Source of the DNA: Hippea sp. KM1
GTDB lineage: Bacteria; Campylobacterota_A; Desulfurellia; Desulfurellales; Hippeaceae
NCBI RefSeq assembly: GCF_000526195.1
Contig: NZ_JAFP01000001.1
Location: forward strand, 470,001-534,000
DNA: 64,000 nt
Direction of reading: 5' to 3'
Positions within the stretch are counted from its first letter, which is position 1; each line of letters starts with the position of its first letter. Below the pieces are notes generated by a model, which was given only the letters and a program-made list of their open reading frames with translations, was not told the DNA's origin and did no database searches. Of this stretch, positions 6,499 to 15,779 are shown one piece after another. Made by a program: the position numbers and the translations under genes.

Positions 6499-9400
6499 CT
6501 TTAAATCCCACGATTGGGTGCTAAAACTGCGACCCCGCCAGAGGCGGGCAAAGCCACAATCGCCTTTAAATCCCACGATTGGGTGCTAAAACTATCTCGA
6601 GCCGAATTCCGCAAGGATAGTAGGCAGGCTTTAAATCCCACGATTGGGTGCTAAAACAGTGAGTGAGGCGGATAGCCCCGTGTAGCGAAGCGGTCTTTAA
6701 ATCCCACGATTGGGTGCTAAAACGATAGCGCGTGTCCTTGTGTTTTGGTGGGGAGATGACTTTAAATCCCACGATTGGGTGCTAAAACTGCGACCCCGCC
6801 AGAGGCGGGCAAAGCCACAATCGCCTTTAAATCCCACGATTGGGTGCTAAAACTATCTCGAGCCGAATTCCGCAAGGATAGTAGGCAGGCTTTAAATCCC
6901 ACGATTGGGTGCTAAAACAGTGAGTGAGGCGGATAGCCCCGTGTAGCGAAGCGGTCTTTAAATCCCACGATTGGGTGCTAAAACGACTTGGGCGGTCGAT
7001 TTCTTAATTTGCCCGTATTTACTTTAAATCCCACGATTGGGTGCTAAAACCGGCAAGGGCTATGATCTTGTCCATAAACTTGTCCTTTAAATCCCACGAT
7101 TGGGTGCTAAAACAGGATGGGCTGGGTGTAAAGTTTTATGTGAGGTATACTTTAAATCCCACGATTGGGTGCTAAAACTCTCGAATGTTGCATCATAAGC
7201 CTCTCCCCACTTTGCTTTAAATCCCACGATTGGGTGCTAAAACGCAGGACACCATTTTTGATAGCATCCTTGATCGTGTCTTTAAATCCCACGATTGGGT
7301 GCTAAAACCTGGTCGGCTTTTAAAGCCAGATTGACGATAATCGCCTTTAAATCCCACGATTGGGTGCTAAAACATTGCCAGAGATATAAACGCCATCTGC
7401 AGGCTATTCTTTAAATCCCACGATTGGGTGCTAAAACGTCAGGGGCAACTCAATGTCCCCAACCATAAAAGACTTTAAATCCCACGATTGGGTGCTAAAA
7501 CCGCATTTGACAAGGAGCTTTATAAAAAGTGGTCTGCTTTAAATCCCACGATTGGGTGCTAAAACGAGGATTTTCTGATATTCGGCAAACTCTGCGCTGC
7601 ACCTTTAAATCCCACGATTGGGTGCTAAAACGAAACATACGATTTAGATGATTTAAGAAAAGACTCAGCTTTAAATCCCACGATTGGGTGCTAAAACGAA
7701 ACATACGATTTAGATGATTTAAGAAAAGACTCAGCTTTAAATCCCACGATTGGGTGCTAAAACGTCAGAGCAAGGAACGCCTTTGCAGCCTCTTGATCCT
7801 TTAAATCCCACGATTGGGTGCTAAAACGACATACGACCAGGCTGTTTCATACTGCAAAAACACTTTAAATCCCACGATTGGGTGCTAAAACCACAAACTC
7901 GTTGGGATTGTTGAAGTTTAACTCTTCAACTTTAAATCCCACGATTGGGTGCTAAAACCCGCAGTGTTTTGTCCGAGCGCTTCACGACTTTTGTCCTTTA
8001 AATCCCACGATTGGGTGCTAAAACAAGGCACGGGGTAAAAACAAAGACAAAGATAAAGAACTTTAAATCCCACGATTGGGTGCTAAAACCCTAAAATAAC
8101 TTTAAATTAAAGTAAATTCTACGCCCTTTAAATCCCACGATTGGGTGCTAAAACTTACCCCTTTTTCCTTTGAATAGACTATGTCTTTGATCTTTAAATC
8201 CCACGATTGGGTGCTAAAACAGGGACAGGGACTATTCTGTATTGGTTCTTTTTCTTCTTTAAATCCCACGATTGGGTGCTAAAACTTTTTGTGCTAAATT
8301 ATACATAATACCTGTAAGTTCTTTAAATCCCACGATTGGGTGCTAAAACCCGCTTAAGTATTTTGGCGCAAGACAGACGCAAAACTTTAAATCCCACGAT
8401 TGGGTGCTAAAACTCAATGTGGTTATCTTGTAACTTATGTTTGTCCTTCCTTTAAATCCCACGATTGGGTGCTAAAACTAGTTCGCCGATTATTTCAGTT
8501 GCAACATTAATTTCTTTAAATCCCACGATTGGGTGCTAAAACTTATAGTAATGAGGACAAGAGAACTTGCTTGAATACCTTTAAATCCCACGATTGGGTG
8601 CTAAAACGTAGAAAATCTAAACATCAAAGCCATGCAGAGACGCCTTTAAATCCCACGATTGGGTGCTAAAACGACATGTAAACCCAACTCTATCTGTTGC
8701 CACTTTTGACTTTAAATCCCACGATTGGGTGCTAAAACACAGGCCAGAACAGCCCAAAACAAACACTAAGACTGTCTTTAAATCCCACGATTGGGTGCTA
8801 AAACTGCAAGCAATTAAGACTATAGCCATATCTCTTGTTGCTTTAAATCCCACGATTGGGTGCTAAAACTAGGCAAATCCTCTGGGAATACGGCAAAATG
8901 AGCCTCCTTTAAATCCCACGATTGGGTGCTAAAACAGGTCGCCTGGAGCCCAGACATCCTGCCTTTTAGCAACTTTAAATCCCACGATTGGGTGCTAAAA
9001 CAATGACGGCAATTTGCTGTCAAGTGCTGTCAAAGTGCTTTAAATCCCACGATTGGGTGCTAAAACTACTCATTTGCGAACTCAAGCCGTGGGAGCTTCT
9101 TTACTTTAAATCCCACGATTGGGTGCTAAAACCGTAAACGATGGCAGCTGCACCACCAACAAAACCGATCTTTAAATCCCACGATTGGGTGCTAAAACGT
9201 ATATTCCTGTCCTGACCGCTCAGCTGCTTCCTTGCTTTAAATCCCACGATTGGGTGCTAAAACGAAATTTTTAGTTTCTGTCAGATGAAAAGTAAAGTCC
9301 TTTAAATCCCACGATTGGGTGCTAAAACCTCAACCTGCTAATGGCCATAGAGGAGATACAACACACTTTAAATCCCACGATTGGGTGCTAAAACGAACAC

Positions 9401-9652
9401 GATAGTCCTCACTGGTGAATGCGTCCTTACTTTAAATCCCACGATTGGGTGCTAAAACTTTCTTGGCAAGCGCAGTAAGGCTTTTCTTAACCTTCCTTTA
9501 AATCCCACGATTGGGTGCTAAAACTGTAAGCATTGTCCATAATTTGAACGATGCGGTCTCTTTAAATCCCACGATTGGGTGCTAAAACATCCTTCCAATG
9601 ACGCTTTTTGTCTCCTCTGTCTCCTTTAAATCCCACGATTGGGTGCTAAAAC
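6499..9652 (-). CRISPR. Type I-B CRISPR array, 49 repeats / 48 spacers
   Basis: A 29-bp repeat (plus strand begins CTTTAAATCCCACG and ends GGGTGCTAAAAC) occurs 49 times essentially without variation, with 48 spacers of 34-38 bp. The minus-strand form ends ATTTAAAG, which fits the 8-base 5' handle of type I-B crRNA. The cas genes and the leader lie at the high-coordinate end, so transcription is on the minus strand and the oldest spacers are near 6500. Three oldest spacers (6528-6694) recur in the same order at 6789-6955, separated by one different spacer. The spacers at 7632-7668 and 7698-7734 are identical. Several spacers read as open coding sequence, as expected for phage-derived DNA. Confidence 0.98.
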
Positions 9653-9751
9653 CCATCTTCCCGAACAACGAAATTCCTTTTTGCGTAAGGCTTTTTCTAA
9701 AATCAAACTTACAGTTTTGCTTCCGAAAATTCTCCAACCTCAAGTAGTGCA
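9653..9751 (-). promoter_or_regulatory. CRISPR leader region
   Basis: The 99 bp between the cas2 stop codon and the first (youngest) repeat are AT-rich with A/T runs and are the only candidate leader. I see no convincing -35/-10 pair, so the array may be read from the cas operon, from a weak promoter here, or both. Confidence 0.6.
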
Positions 9752-10033
9752 TTAGATAAAATTATCAGTTGGGTCGAAATCCAAACCCACTGTTATTCTA
9801 TCCACATTGCGGGGGTTGTCAATTCTGTAAAATACAATGTAATCCTCTTTGGGGTTTATTATCTTTTCAGATTCCCTCTTTAGCGAGAAAAATTTTGCTT
9901 CGCTCAACTCACCCTCAAAAACCGATTTTTGCGTATGGTGAAGGTACTTTCTGAACAGCTTCATTATTCTATTTAACCTTCTTTGACCTGATTTTTCTAT
10001 AGTCGATATGTCATAAACAGCAACAATGTACAT
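9752..10033 (-). CDS. cas2: CRISPR-associated endoribonuclease Cas2
   Basis: A 93-residue Cas2 with the ferredoxin-like fold pattern. It starts MYIVAVYDIS, where Asp8 is the conserved metal-binding residue, followed by RRLNRIMKLFRKYLHHTQKSVFEG, a hallmark of the family. Cas2 forms the Cas1-Cas2 spacer-integration complex. Its ATG follows the cas1 stop directly (TAGATG), so it was translationally coupled to cas1. With cas1 split by an IS256 element, Cas2 probably has no working partner unless another cas1 exists in the genome, and its expression now depends on read-through of the IS. Confidence 0.95.
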   Translation of the reverse strand: MYIVAVYDISTIEKSGQRRLNRIMKLFRKYLHHTQKSVFEGELSEAKFFSLKRESEKIINPKEDYIVFYRIDNPRNVDRITVGLDFDPTDNFI

Positions 10034-10325
10034 CTACCACCAAATCCTGAAGCTCTTGTAAACCTTCTCTTTTAAAAGGTGCTTTATAAGCTTGTATAGC
10101 TCAAGCCGGATTAACCTCCTATAGCTTACTCTTCTTCTCAATTGTTTATGCAAAATGGTTTTATTTAGCTTGTTTTCTATCTCTTGAACCACTATTTTTC
10201 TGCCCTCTTCCAACAGATACGCAAAATTAAGGCTCTTATCGAAATGCTTTTTACTCAACTTGCCATCATTTAAAAGCTCGAATATCACTCTATCTCCAAA
10301 AATTGGCTTAAAAATCTCTGAAACA
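10034..10325 (-). pseudogene. cas1: cas1, C-terminal fragment
   Basis: This encodes the C-terminal ~97 residues of Cas1: EIFKPIFGDRVIFELL, KKHFDKSLNFAYLLEEGRKI, and the terminal SYRRLIRLELYKLIKHL and FRIWW typical of type I-B Cas1. An ATG inside the IS256 element (10382-10384) abuts the transposase stop (TAGATG) and opens a 116-codon frame that adds ~19 IS-encoded residues. A fusion of this fragment could thus be translated by re-initiation. The helical fragment alone carries none of the full Glu-His-Asp catalytic set and should be inactive. Confidence 0.92.
10318..10325. repeat. IS256 target-site duplication, left copy (CTGAAACA)
   Basis: CTGAAACA directly precedes the left end of the IS256 element and is repeated exactly at its right end (11584-11591). 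The 8-bp length fits the IS256 family. Confidence 0.92.
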
Positions 10326-10384
10326 GGCAATGTCAACTTTTTTGTGTCACCCCTCTTCCTGTTTGGTTCACTTAGTTTCCCCAT

Positions 10385-11488
10385 CTATCCAAAAGCCTCC
10401 ATCAGGTATTCAGAGTATCTGAGCTTTCTTGATGAATACTTCTCATCCTTATCTTTGAAGAAAAGGTAAAGGAACTTTTCAGCACTGTCCTCAGAATGGA
10501 GATAACCCCTAATTCTTAAAGAATCCTTTAATTCCTTGAAACACCTCTCCATCCAGTTTGTTGTTGAAAAGTATACCTTTATCTTTTCATTGAGGTTTGA
10601 GAAGTGTGTATAGTTCTTGACTTTACTTTTTAGGCTGTTTAGGGATTTATAGAGCCTACTCCATTTGTCGATGAACTCATTCATCAAGAGTTCTGCCTCC
10701 TCTTGGGTCTTAGCCTCCATTATCTGGTTTAGCTCTTTCAGCATCTCATCCCAGTGTCTCTTTCTCACCTTGCTTTTTATGTTCTTCTTCAGATGAAACC
10801 AGCATAGCTGATGCTTTGCTTTGGGGAATGCCTCCTCTATTGATCTTGAGAGCCCTTTTAGATCATCGCTGATTATCATTCTGACATTCTTTAGTCCCCT
10901 TGATTTTAGGTCCTCAAATATCTCTCTCCACATCTGTGTATTCTCATTGCCTCCAGGTAGGAAGTATGCAAGTATGTTTCTTCTGCCGTCGTATCTCAAT
11001 CCCAGAACAGCATAAACTGCTTCTTTTTCTACACTGTCCCTCTTCAGAGGCAGGTATGTTGCATCTATGTATAGGACTGGATACTCATCATCCAACCTTC
11101 TGTTTTTGAACTCCTCTATGACCTCTTTTGGTATGTCGGAAATATAGCTTGCAAACTGGGATGATATGGAACATCCAATGAGATTTTCTAAAACCTTGCC
11201 TGCCTTCCTTGATGAGACTCCAGACACGAACATTGCCCTTATTATGTCATCAAGGAGAAACATCACCCTCTTTCTCTCAGGCAATACATCGCTTTTGAAC
11301 TTGCCGTCCCTTGTTCTGGGGATGGAAAGCTCCATCTGACCTAATATTGTTTTTGGTGACCTTGTGTAATATCCATTTGCCCTTGTTGATTTGTTCTCTT
11401 CTAAGTACCTGTCTCTTTCCTCTTTCATGATCCTTTCAATCATTGACTTGAATTCTTCCTTCAATTGTGTAAAAATCAAATCATACAT
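10385..11488 (-). CDS. IS256-family (mutator-type) transposase
   Basis: A 367-residue transposase with the mutator DDE motifs: first Asp in VLYIDATYLP, second in MIISDDLKGL followed by KHQLCWFHLKKNI (the family C-x2-H block), and Glu in STTNWMERCFKELKD. It is slightly shorter than typical ~390-400-residue members but has all three catalytic blocks and an intact frame. A strong ribosome-binding site AAAGGAGG precedes the ATG, and part of it falls inside a nested palindrome (11501-11557). It mobilises the surrounding element. Confidence 0.95.
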   Translation of the reverse strand: MYDLIFTQLKEEFKSMIERIMKEERDRYLEENKSTRANGYYTRSPKTILGQMELSIPRTRDGKFKSDVLPERKRVMFLLDDIIRAMFVSGVSSRKAGKVLENLIGCSISSQFASYISDIPKEVIEEFKNRRLDDEYPVLYIDATYLPLKRDSVEKEAVYAVLGLRYDGRRNILAYFLPGGNENTQMWREIFEDLKSRGLKNVRMIISDDLKGLSRSIEEAFPKAKHQLCWFHLKKNIKSKVRKRHWDEMLKELNQIMEAKTQEEAELLMNEFIDKWSRLYKSLNSLKSKVKNYTHFSNLNEKIKVYFSTTNWMERCFKELKDSLRIRGYLHSEDSAEKFLYLFFKDKDEKYSSRKLRYSEYLMEAFG

Positions 11489-11500
11489 GTGTTTTTCCTC

Positions 11501-11557
11501 CTTTGAAGGGTTAGTGTCAAAGAGGGGTTATAACATATAACCCCTCTCCCTTCAAAG
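11501..11557. repeat. Nested palindrome upstream of the IS256 transposase
   Basis: An outer pair CTTTGAAGGG (11501-11510) and CCCTTCAAAG (11548-11557) encloses an inner perfect 11-bp pair, GAGGGGTTATA (11522-11532) and its complement (11536-11546), with loop ACA. On a minus-strand transcript entering from cas1, the outer stem would cover part of the transposase ribosome-binding site. Such hairpins are a known way for insertion sequences to stay silent under read-through; that role is inferred here. Confidence 0.75.
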
Positions 11558-11578
11558 GGTGACACAAGTAATTTTACA

Positions 11579-12292
11579 CTACCCTGAAACATCCAAAGAT
11601 AGCGAAAATCTCCTAAACCCAGGCTCGTGGAGATAACTTATTGTAGGGTTGAGTTGGGTTTTATAGATTTCTTTTAAGATTTCTGAGTAAATAATGCTAT
11701 TAACGAACGAAATCAAGGCATTCATCATATTATCCGGCGGATTTTTAACCCGCCTTTTGAAGTCTATATCCTGCTCAATTATCTTTTCAAACGTCGAATA
11801 ATACAAATCTTTTGCGTTGCCCTCTATGCCCATGAGTTGCTCAACCGAATCCTGAACAGCCGAGGCTTCGTATAACTGCGTTAACTTTTCAATCTCATCG
11901 CCAAGCTTATGCTTGTACCTTTTTAAGTTTTGAATGCTACCGTAAATAGCGCCTCTAACAAACTCTTTTGCCAAAAGTAATCGCTTGTTTCTATCGAGAT
12001 AGTGCTCAACCTGCCTTACAATAACCTCTCCGGAGTTTAGAAACTCTTTAGGATAGAATGTCCCTGTGTAAAATCCGTAATAGTTGAAAAAATGGACCAT
12101 AATGTTGTTCTGTGACAAAAAGTTTAAAAGTTTTGTGTTTAGGTCTATTTCACCAAATAGGTATATGGAATCTATGTCATTTATCGGCAATGGTATTCTT
12201 TCTCCCTCCTGGGTTTCGAAAAATATCGTGTTGTCCTTTCTTTTTATGCGCCCTGATCTGAAAATATAGTAGTTACGCATAGCAAAACTCAA
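11579..12292 (-). pseudogene. cas1: cas1, N-terminal fragment
   Basis: The N-terminal ~235 residues of Cas1 (type I-B): NYYIFRSGRIKRKDNTIFFE, the glutamate block MGIEGNAKDLYY, the histidine block SYLHEPGFRRFSLSLD, then a stop. The TAG stop comes from the first bases of the IS256 end, one codon after the target duplication. It lacks the C-terminal helical region at 10034-10325, so the integrase should not fold or function. It overlaps the end of cas4 by 20 bases, as in an intact coupled operon. The missing function would be spacer acquisition; interference does not need Cas1. Confidence 0.93.
11584..11591. repeat. IS256 target-site duplication, right copy (CTGAAACA)
   Basis: An exact copy of 10318-10325, directly after the right inverted repeat of the IS256 element. 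Confidence 0.92.
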
Positions 12293-12812
12293 AATAGCTG
12301 CACTTTTTGCAAAGACTTGCGTTTATAGGCTCAGGTGGTGTGGAGTTAGCTACTATCTGTCTTATTTGTCTCAGAATTTCCTCAAGTCTTATTTCGTCTT
12401 CTTCTGTAAGTTCCACTTTTAATGTTTTTCTTAAGAGCGGATAATTTAAAACGCCGCTAATCTGCAAGCCTAACAGCTTGAAGTGATACAGGTAGTACTT
12501 CAGCTGCCAAATATGGGCATCTTCTATCGCCCTTGATTTCTTTACTTCATGGATCAAACCCCTCGTTTTCTCAAAAAAATCTATCTTTATACCTTCAAGC
12601 TCGATCTCCTTCCTCTTCCTTGAGTAAGATGATTCGTGTATAACAGAGCCAATCTGCACAAGTTCAGAAGTATGCTCCATGCCGATCTGCTTGCTAAAAA
12701 GCCACAACTTCCTTTTGCATACAAAAAAGTAATTCACCTGTGTGCCAGTGATTATCGGCGAGCGGTCAAGGGTTAATAAGTTTCTATCAAATGATGTTTG
12801 ACAATTCTTCAT
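12273..12812 (-). CDS. cas4: CRISPR-associated exonuclease Cas4
   Basis: A 179-residue Cas4 of the RecB-like nuclease family. ITGTQVNYFFVCKRKLWLF holds the first Fe-S cysteine, GSVIHE, the KIDFF and HEVKKSR nuclease motifs follow, QLKYYLYHF is the QhxxY-type motif, and the C-terminal CKKCSYFEFCY supplies three more cysteines for a 4Fe-4S cluster. Cas4 trims pre-spacers and helps choose PAMs with Cas1-Cas2. The ATG at 12812 has AGGTG at good spacing and overlaps the end of cas3 by 26 bases. It is intact, but its partner Cas1 is interrupted. Confidence 0.95.
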   Translation of the reverse strand: MKNCQTSFDRNLLTLDRSPIITGTQVNYFFVCKRKLWLFSKQIGMEHTSELVQIGSVIHESSYSRKRKEIELEGIKIDFFEKTRGLIHEVKKSRAIEDAHIWQLKYYLYHFKLLGLQISGVLNYPLLRKTLKVELTEEDEIRLEEILRQIRQIVANSTPPEPINASLCKKCSYFEFCYA

Positions 12813-15033
12813 CTGTTACACCTTTTTCCGGATCGTATCTAAGGTTCACAGTAAACAGCTTTCCTTTCGCTATTTGCTCAGGGGGAGTCTTTACTTTAAA
12901 AAACGGAATACTAACCGTAAATTGGTTTAATTTGTAAAGAGCTAAAATTCTGTCACGATAATCTTTAGACTTATCAAGTGCTGTCTCGGTTAATTTTTCT
13001 ATCAACTCAATATTTTCTTTGTAAACATTTCCAGGAATAGCATTTATATTCATAACATTTCTAAAGAATTTTTGAGCCTCTCTTTTATCTTCGGACTCAA
13101 AACCCAAGTTCAGTAACTCTAAATTTTTCTGAAATTTTCCGTAAAACTCAGTACTTTCTATTCTGCTTAAATCATACACTTCTTCCATAAGGCGCTGCTT
13201 GTCCTGTTCGGTTAAGACCTTGTTATCAAACTCTCTCAAGGCCTCAAGCGTACGTTGTATTATATCCTTGTCATAGATTTTTCCACTGCCAGACGGTTCA
13301 TCAGTGGCTACGATGACATTAGGCTCATCATCCCCATTTATTTTTCTTCCTATCTTCCTGAAAACCCTTCCCATTCTTTGAATTAAGGAATCGAGTGTAG
13401 CAATTTCTGTGAAAAGAATATCATAATCAATATCCAACGATGCCTCCACAATTTGTGTAGATATCCATATGACAGGAATTGAATGATGCGGATATCTTCT
13501 TATTAACATTTCCCTTTTCTGTCTGTCCTTTTGTATAAAAAGCGAGTGTAGTAGTTTCACATTTAAATCGAAATCTTTCTTCAGTTTTTTCAAGTTCTCA
13601 AAGATGCTTTGTGCCTCTTTCACTGTGTTAACCAGTACAAGCACCTTTTTTCCTTTTTTGAATTCCTTTATAATTTGATTCTTCAGCTCACTTATGGGTC
13701 TATTTTCAAGTTTTATTCTGTGTTTTGTCTCTTGGCTCAAAACAGGTGGTAAGATATCAACACCAAATTCCTTTAACTGCTCCATCAAAAAAGGCTGAAC
13801 TGTAGCACTCATGATACAAAACTTCCCGCCAAGCCTCGCTACATCTTTCAAGCCTTTAACTATTATAGCCAATGTGTCGGGCGAATAGCTCTGCGGCTCA
13901 TCTAAAACAACCTTTGAGTAGGCAAGCGTAGCATAGATCTTCTCATAGTTGGGATACTTTAGTGTGGAGGTGAATATCTGATCTGCAGTAGTTACCGTGA
14001 TCGGCATTGAATACTGACGGGTAGCCTCTACACGTGATAGATGCTCCTCCAAAGATAAGGCATCCTCAAATCTCTCTAAGCCTTCGAAACCGTAAAAAAG
14101 TGCGTCGCTGTGAAGCAACCCTATGTGTTCTTTATCAAAAATATCACAAAGCCTCTTATACATTGCATTTACAGAAACCCTTACGGGGAGCGTGTAAAAG
14201 GCTTTGTCCTTTCCTATCCAGTTAATTGCAAATTCTGTTTTTCCCATGCCTGTTGAGGCGATCAGTAAAACATTTTTATCTCTTAATTCACTCGCCTTTT
14301 GCTGAAAGGGTTTTAAGCCTCTAAAATCGGGTTTTCGCGATAGGTAGTCCAAAAGTTTCCCATCCGGGTCCTTTATTCTTTCCTGTTCAACTGGTAGGTG
14401 TGCTGATGCTGAATGATCCAATCTATGCAATAGTCCCTTTAAAAGAATAAAGGTTTTGCATTTTTTAAGTTCTGGAATTTCGTCCCTGTTGTTATAAAAC
14501 TTTTCTATCTTTTTATAAACTATCCTAGCTTTTTCCCTTGGAAGTTCAGGTATTTCTACACCAAGATTCTTCAGCCAACTCAAATATTTAATGTTTTTGC
14601 TTAGGTCGTGCTCTACAACATTCTTATAATCCTCTTCATCAAAATCCAGACTCCTGCTATGGTGAAACAAAACCGAATATAAAACCTTAGCAAATAATTC
14701 TTTGTTGATCGCTTTCCTCGCCTCTGGAGTGTACAAAAAAATCCCCGACAAAAAATTATGGGGTATCTCTCTATCAAGCTCTGTCGGTATTTCATGCTTT
14801 TCCTTCAACAGCCTTTTTATCTTTGCCTGAAAGTGTGAGGATATCTTACCTAAATCATGGAATATACAGGCTATCCTTAAGGCTTCCCAAAAATTGCTCT
14901 CTCTGCCTATCTCTCGCCCGTAGATCTCTTTCAGTCTATTCAGCTCAACGAGAAGGTTTAAAGTATGCTCCTTCAAGGTTTCAGGGCGCGCCTTCTTATT
15001 TTTGTAATAAACTTTCGCATAAAATTCACTCAT
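12787..15033 (-). CDS. cas3: CRISPR-associated helicase/nuclease Cas3 (HD domain N-terminal)
   Basis: About 748 residues. The N-terminal HD nuclease (HTLNLL at ~25, IACIFHDLGKISSHFQ at ~60-70, YSVLFHHSR) is followed by a superfamily 2 helicase: Walker A STGMGKTEF, box II VVLDEPQS, SATVQ (motif III), and STQIVEASLDIDYD with QRMGRVFRK (motifs V-VI). Cas3 is recruited by Cascade to degrade target DNA. ATG at 15033 (MSEFYAK) is preferred over upstream ATG/GTG codons because AGGTGATG lies just before it. It overlaps cas5 by 8 bases. All motifs are intact, so interference should be possible. Confidence 0.96.
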   Translation of the reverse strand: MSEFYAKVYYKNKKARPETLKEHTLNLLVELNRLKEIYGREIGRESNFWEALRIACIFHDLGKISSHFQAKIKRLLKEKHEIPTELDREIPHNFLSGIFLYTPEARKAINKELFAKVLYSVLFHHSRSLDFDEEDYKNVVEHDLSKNIKYLSWLKNLGVEIPELPREKARIVYKKIEKFYNNRDEIPELKKCKTFILLKGLLHRLDHSASAHLPVEQERIKDPDGKLLDYLSRKPDFRGLKPFQQKASELRDKNVLLIASTGMGKTEFAINWIGKDKAFYTLPVRVSVNAMYKRLCDIFDKEHIGLLHSDALFYGFEGLERFEDALSLEEHLSRVEATRQYSMPITVTTADQIFTSTLKYPNYEKIYATLAYSKVVLDEPQSYSPDTLAIIVKGLKDVARLGGKFCIMSATVQPFLMEQLKEFGVDILPPVLSQETKHRIKLENRPISELKNQIIKEFKKGKKVLVLVNTVKEAQSIFENLKKLKKDFDLNVKLLHSLFIQKDRQKREMLIRRYPHHSIPVIWISTQIVEASLDIDYDILFTEIATLDSLIQRMGRVFRKIGRKINGDDEPNVIVATDEPSGSGKIYDKDIIQRTLEALREFDNKVLTEQDKQRLMEEVYDLSRIESTEFYGKFQKNLELLNLGFESEDKREAQKFFRNVMNINAIPGNVYKENIELIEKLTETALDKSKDYRDRILALYKLNQFTVSIPFFKVKTPPEQIAKGKLFTVNLRYDPEKGVTDEELSNII

Positions 15034-15745
15034 CAACATCACCTATTAAATCAATCAAACGCCCGTCTTGTTCGTCAAACAGAAACTCTCCCTCTTCGAT
15101 CAATCCGTTGTCTATGTAGACTACATCCCTCTTTTCAAAATACCTGACCCCCAATTTATTTAGAAGATCCCCATCGTATTTAAAACTCATCCTGTAATTT
15201 ATGCCCCTGAGCCTGACTTTATTTGCGGTTTCTTTGTTTAAATAGATTCCGTAGTCTATTATATGTTCGTCTTCAGAGAAATCATGCAGTACGGGCTCAA
15301 TAAAATCTAAATAGTCTATTCGGAGCAAATCTTCTCTTCTTCCCAAGGATGGATACTCTATCTTTAGCAGATTTTCCTTGAATTTTTCAAGATACCCAAC
15401 TTCCGCCTCCAGGTAAATGGTCAGATTTACATCGTAAACATTCGCCACATAAGTTGGAGACTTATTTAAGGTTTTATTAAAATCTTCAAGTATTGGATAG
15501 CCTTTCTCTTTTGCTTTGCCTTTCCTGTCGAACTTTATAATCTTTTGCAGGTCTTGAACAACACTATTAAAACTTCCCTGTATACTCATAGCCATCGGTA
15601 TATATCTATCGGCCCTCAATACCGTATGAAACCAACCCCTTATTGTCGACAATGGTGGCAAGGGATACGTGTCCCAGTAGTTGAAGCACATGGGCTTTCT
15701 ATAATTTGCAAAAACCTGATAAGCCTTGATCTTTAGCAGTTTCAT
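15026..15745 (-). CDS. cas5: Cascade subunit Cas5 (type I-B)
   Basis: A 239-residue Cas5 RAMP protein. It begins MKLLKIKAYQVFANYRKPMC and has the family signature PLPPLSTIRGWFHTVL, the loop region used in crRNA handle recognition. Cas5 caps the 5' handle of the crRNA in Cascade. It sits between cas7 and cas3 with short overlap to cas3, the usual type I-B (Tneap/Cst) order. The length is normal and no damage is visible. Confidence 0.92.
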   Translation of the reverse strand: MKLLKIKAYQVFANYRKPMCFNYWDTYPLPPLSTIRGWFHTVLRADRYIPMAMSIQGSFNSVVQDLQKIIKFDRKGKAKEKGYPILEDFNKTLNKSPTYVANVYDVNLTIYLEAEVGYLEKFKENLLKIEYPSLGRREDLLRIDYLDFIEPVLHDFSEDEHIIDYGIYLNKETANKVRLRGINYRMSFKYDGDLLNKLGVRYFEKRDVVYIDNGLIEEGEFLFDEQDGRLIDLIGDVDE

Positions 15746-15779
15746 TTTCTCACACCGTAGTAATCTCTGATTTGTTGCT

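Larger units (their letters stand above)
10326..11583 (-). mobile_element. IS256-family insertion sequence (1258 bp) in cas1
   Basis: The terminal inverted repeats are ~27 bp and imperfect: the left end starts GGCAATGTCAA, the right end on the minus strand starts GGTAGTGTAAA, and both end TTGTGTCACCC. A perfect CTGAAACA duplication flanks the element. It carries one mutator-type transposase read in the same direction as the cas genes. Taking out the element and one duplication restores LDVSEIFKP, the conserved Cas1 motif, in frame. The exact duplication and undamaged cas1 halves argue for a recent insertion. Confidence 0.95.

Noticed and set aside
6566-9023. Open frames within the CRISPR array with repeated FSTQSWDLK units.
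   Set aside because: These are translations of the repeat, not genes.
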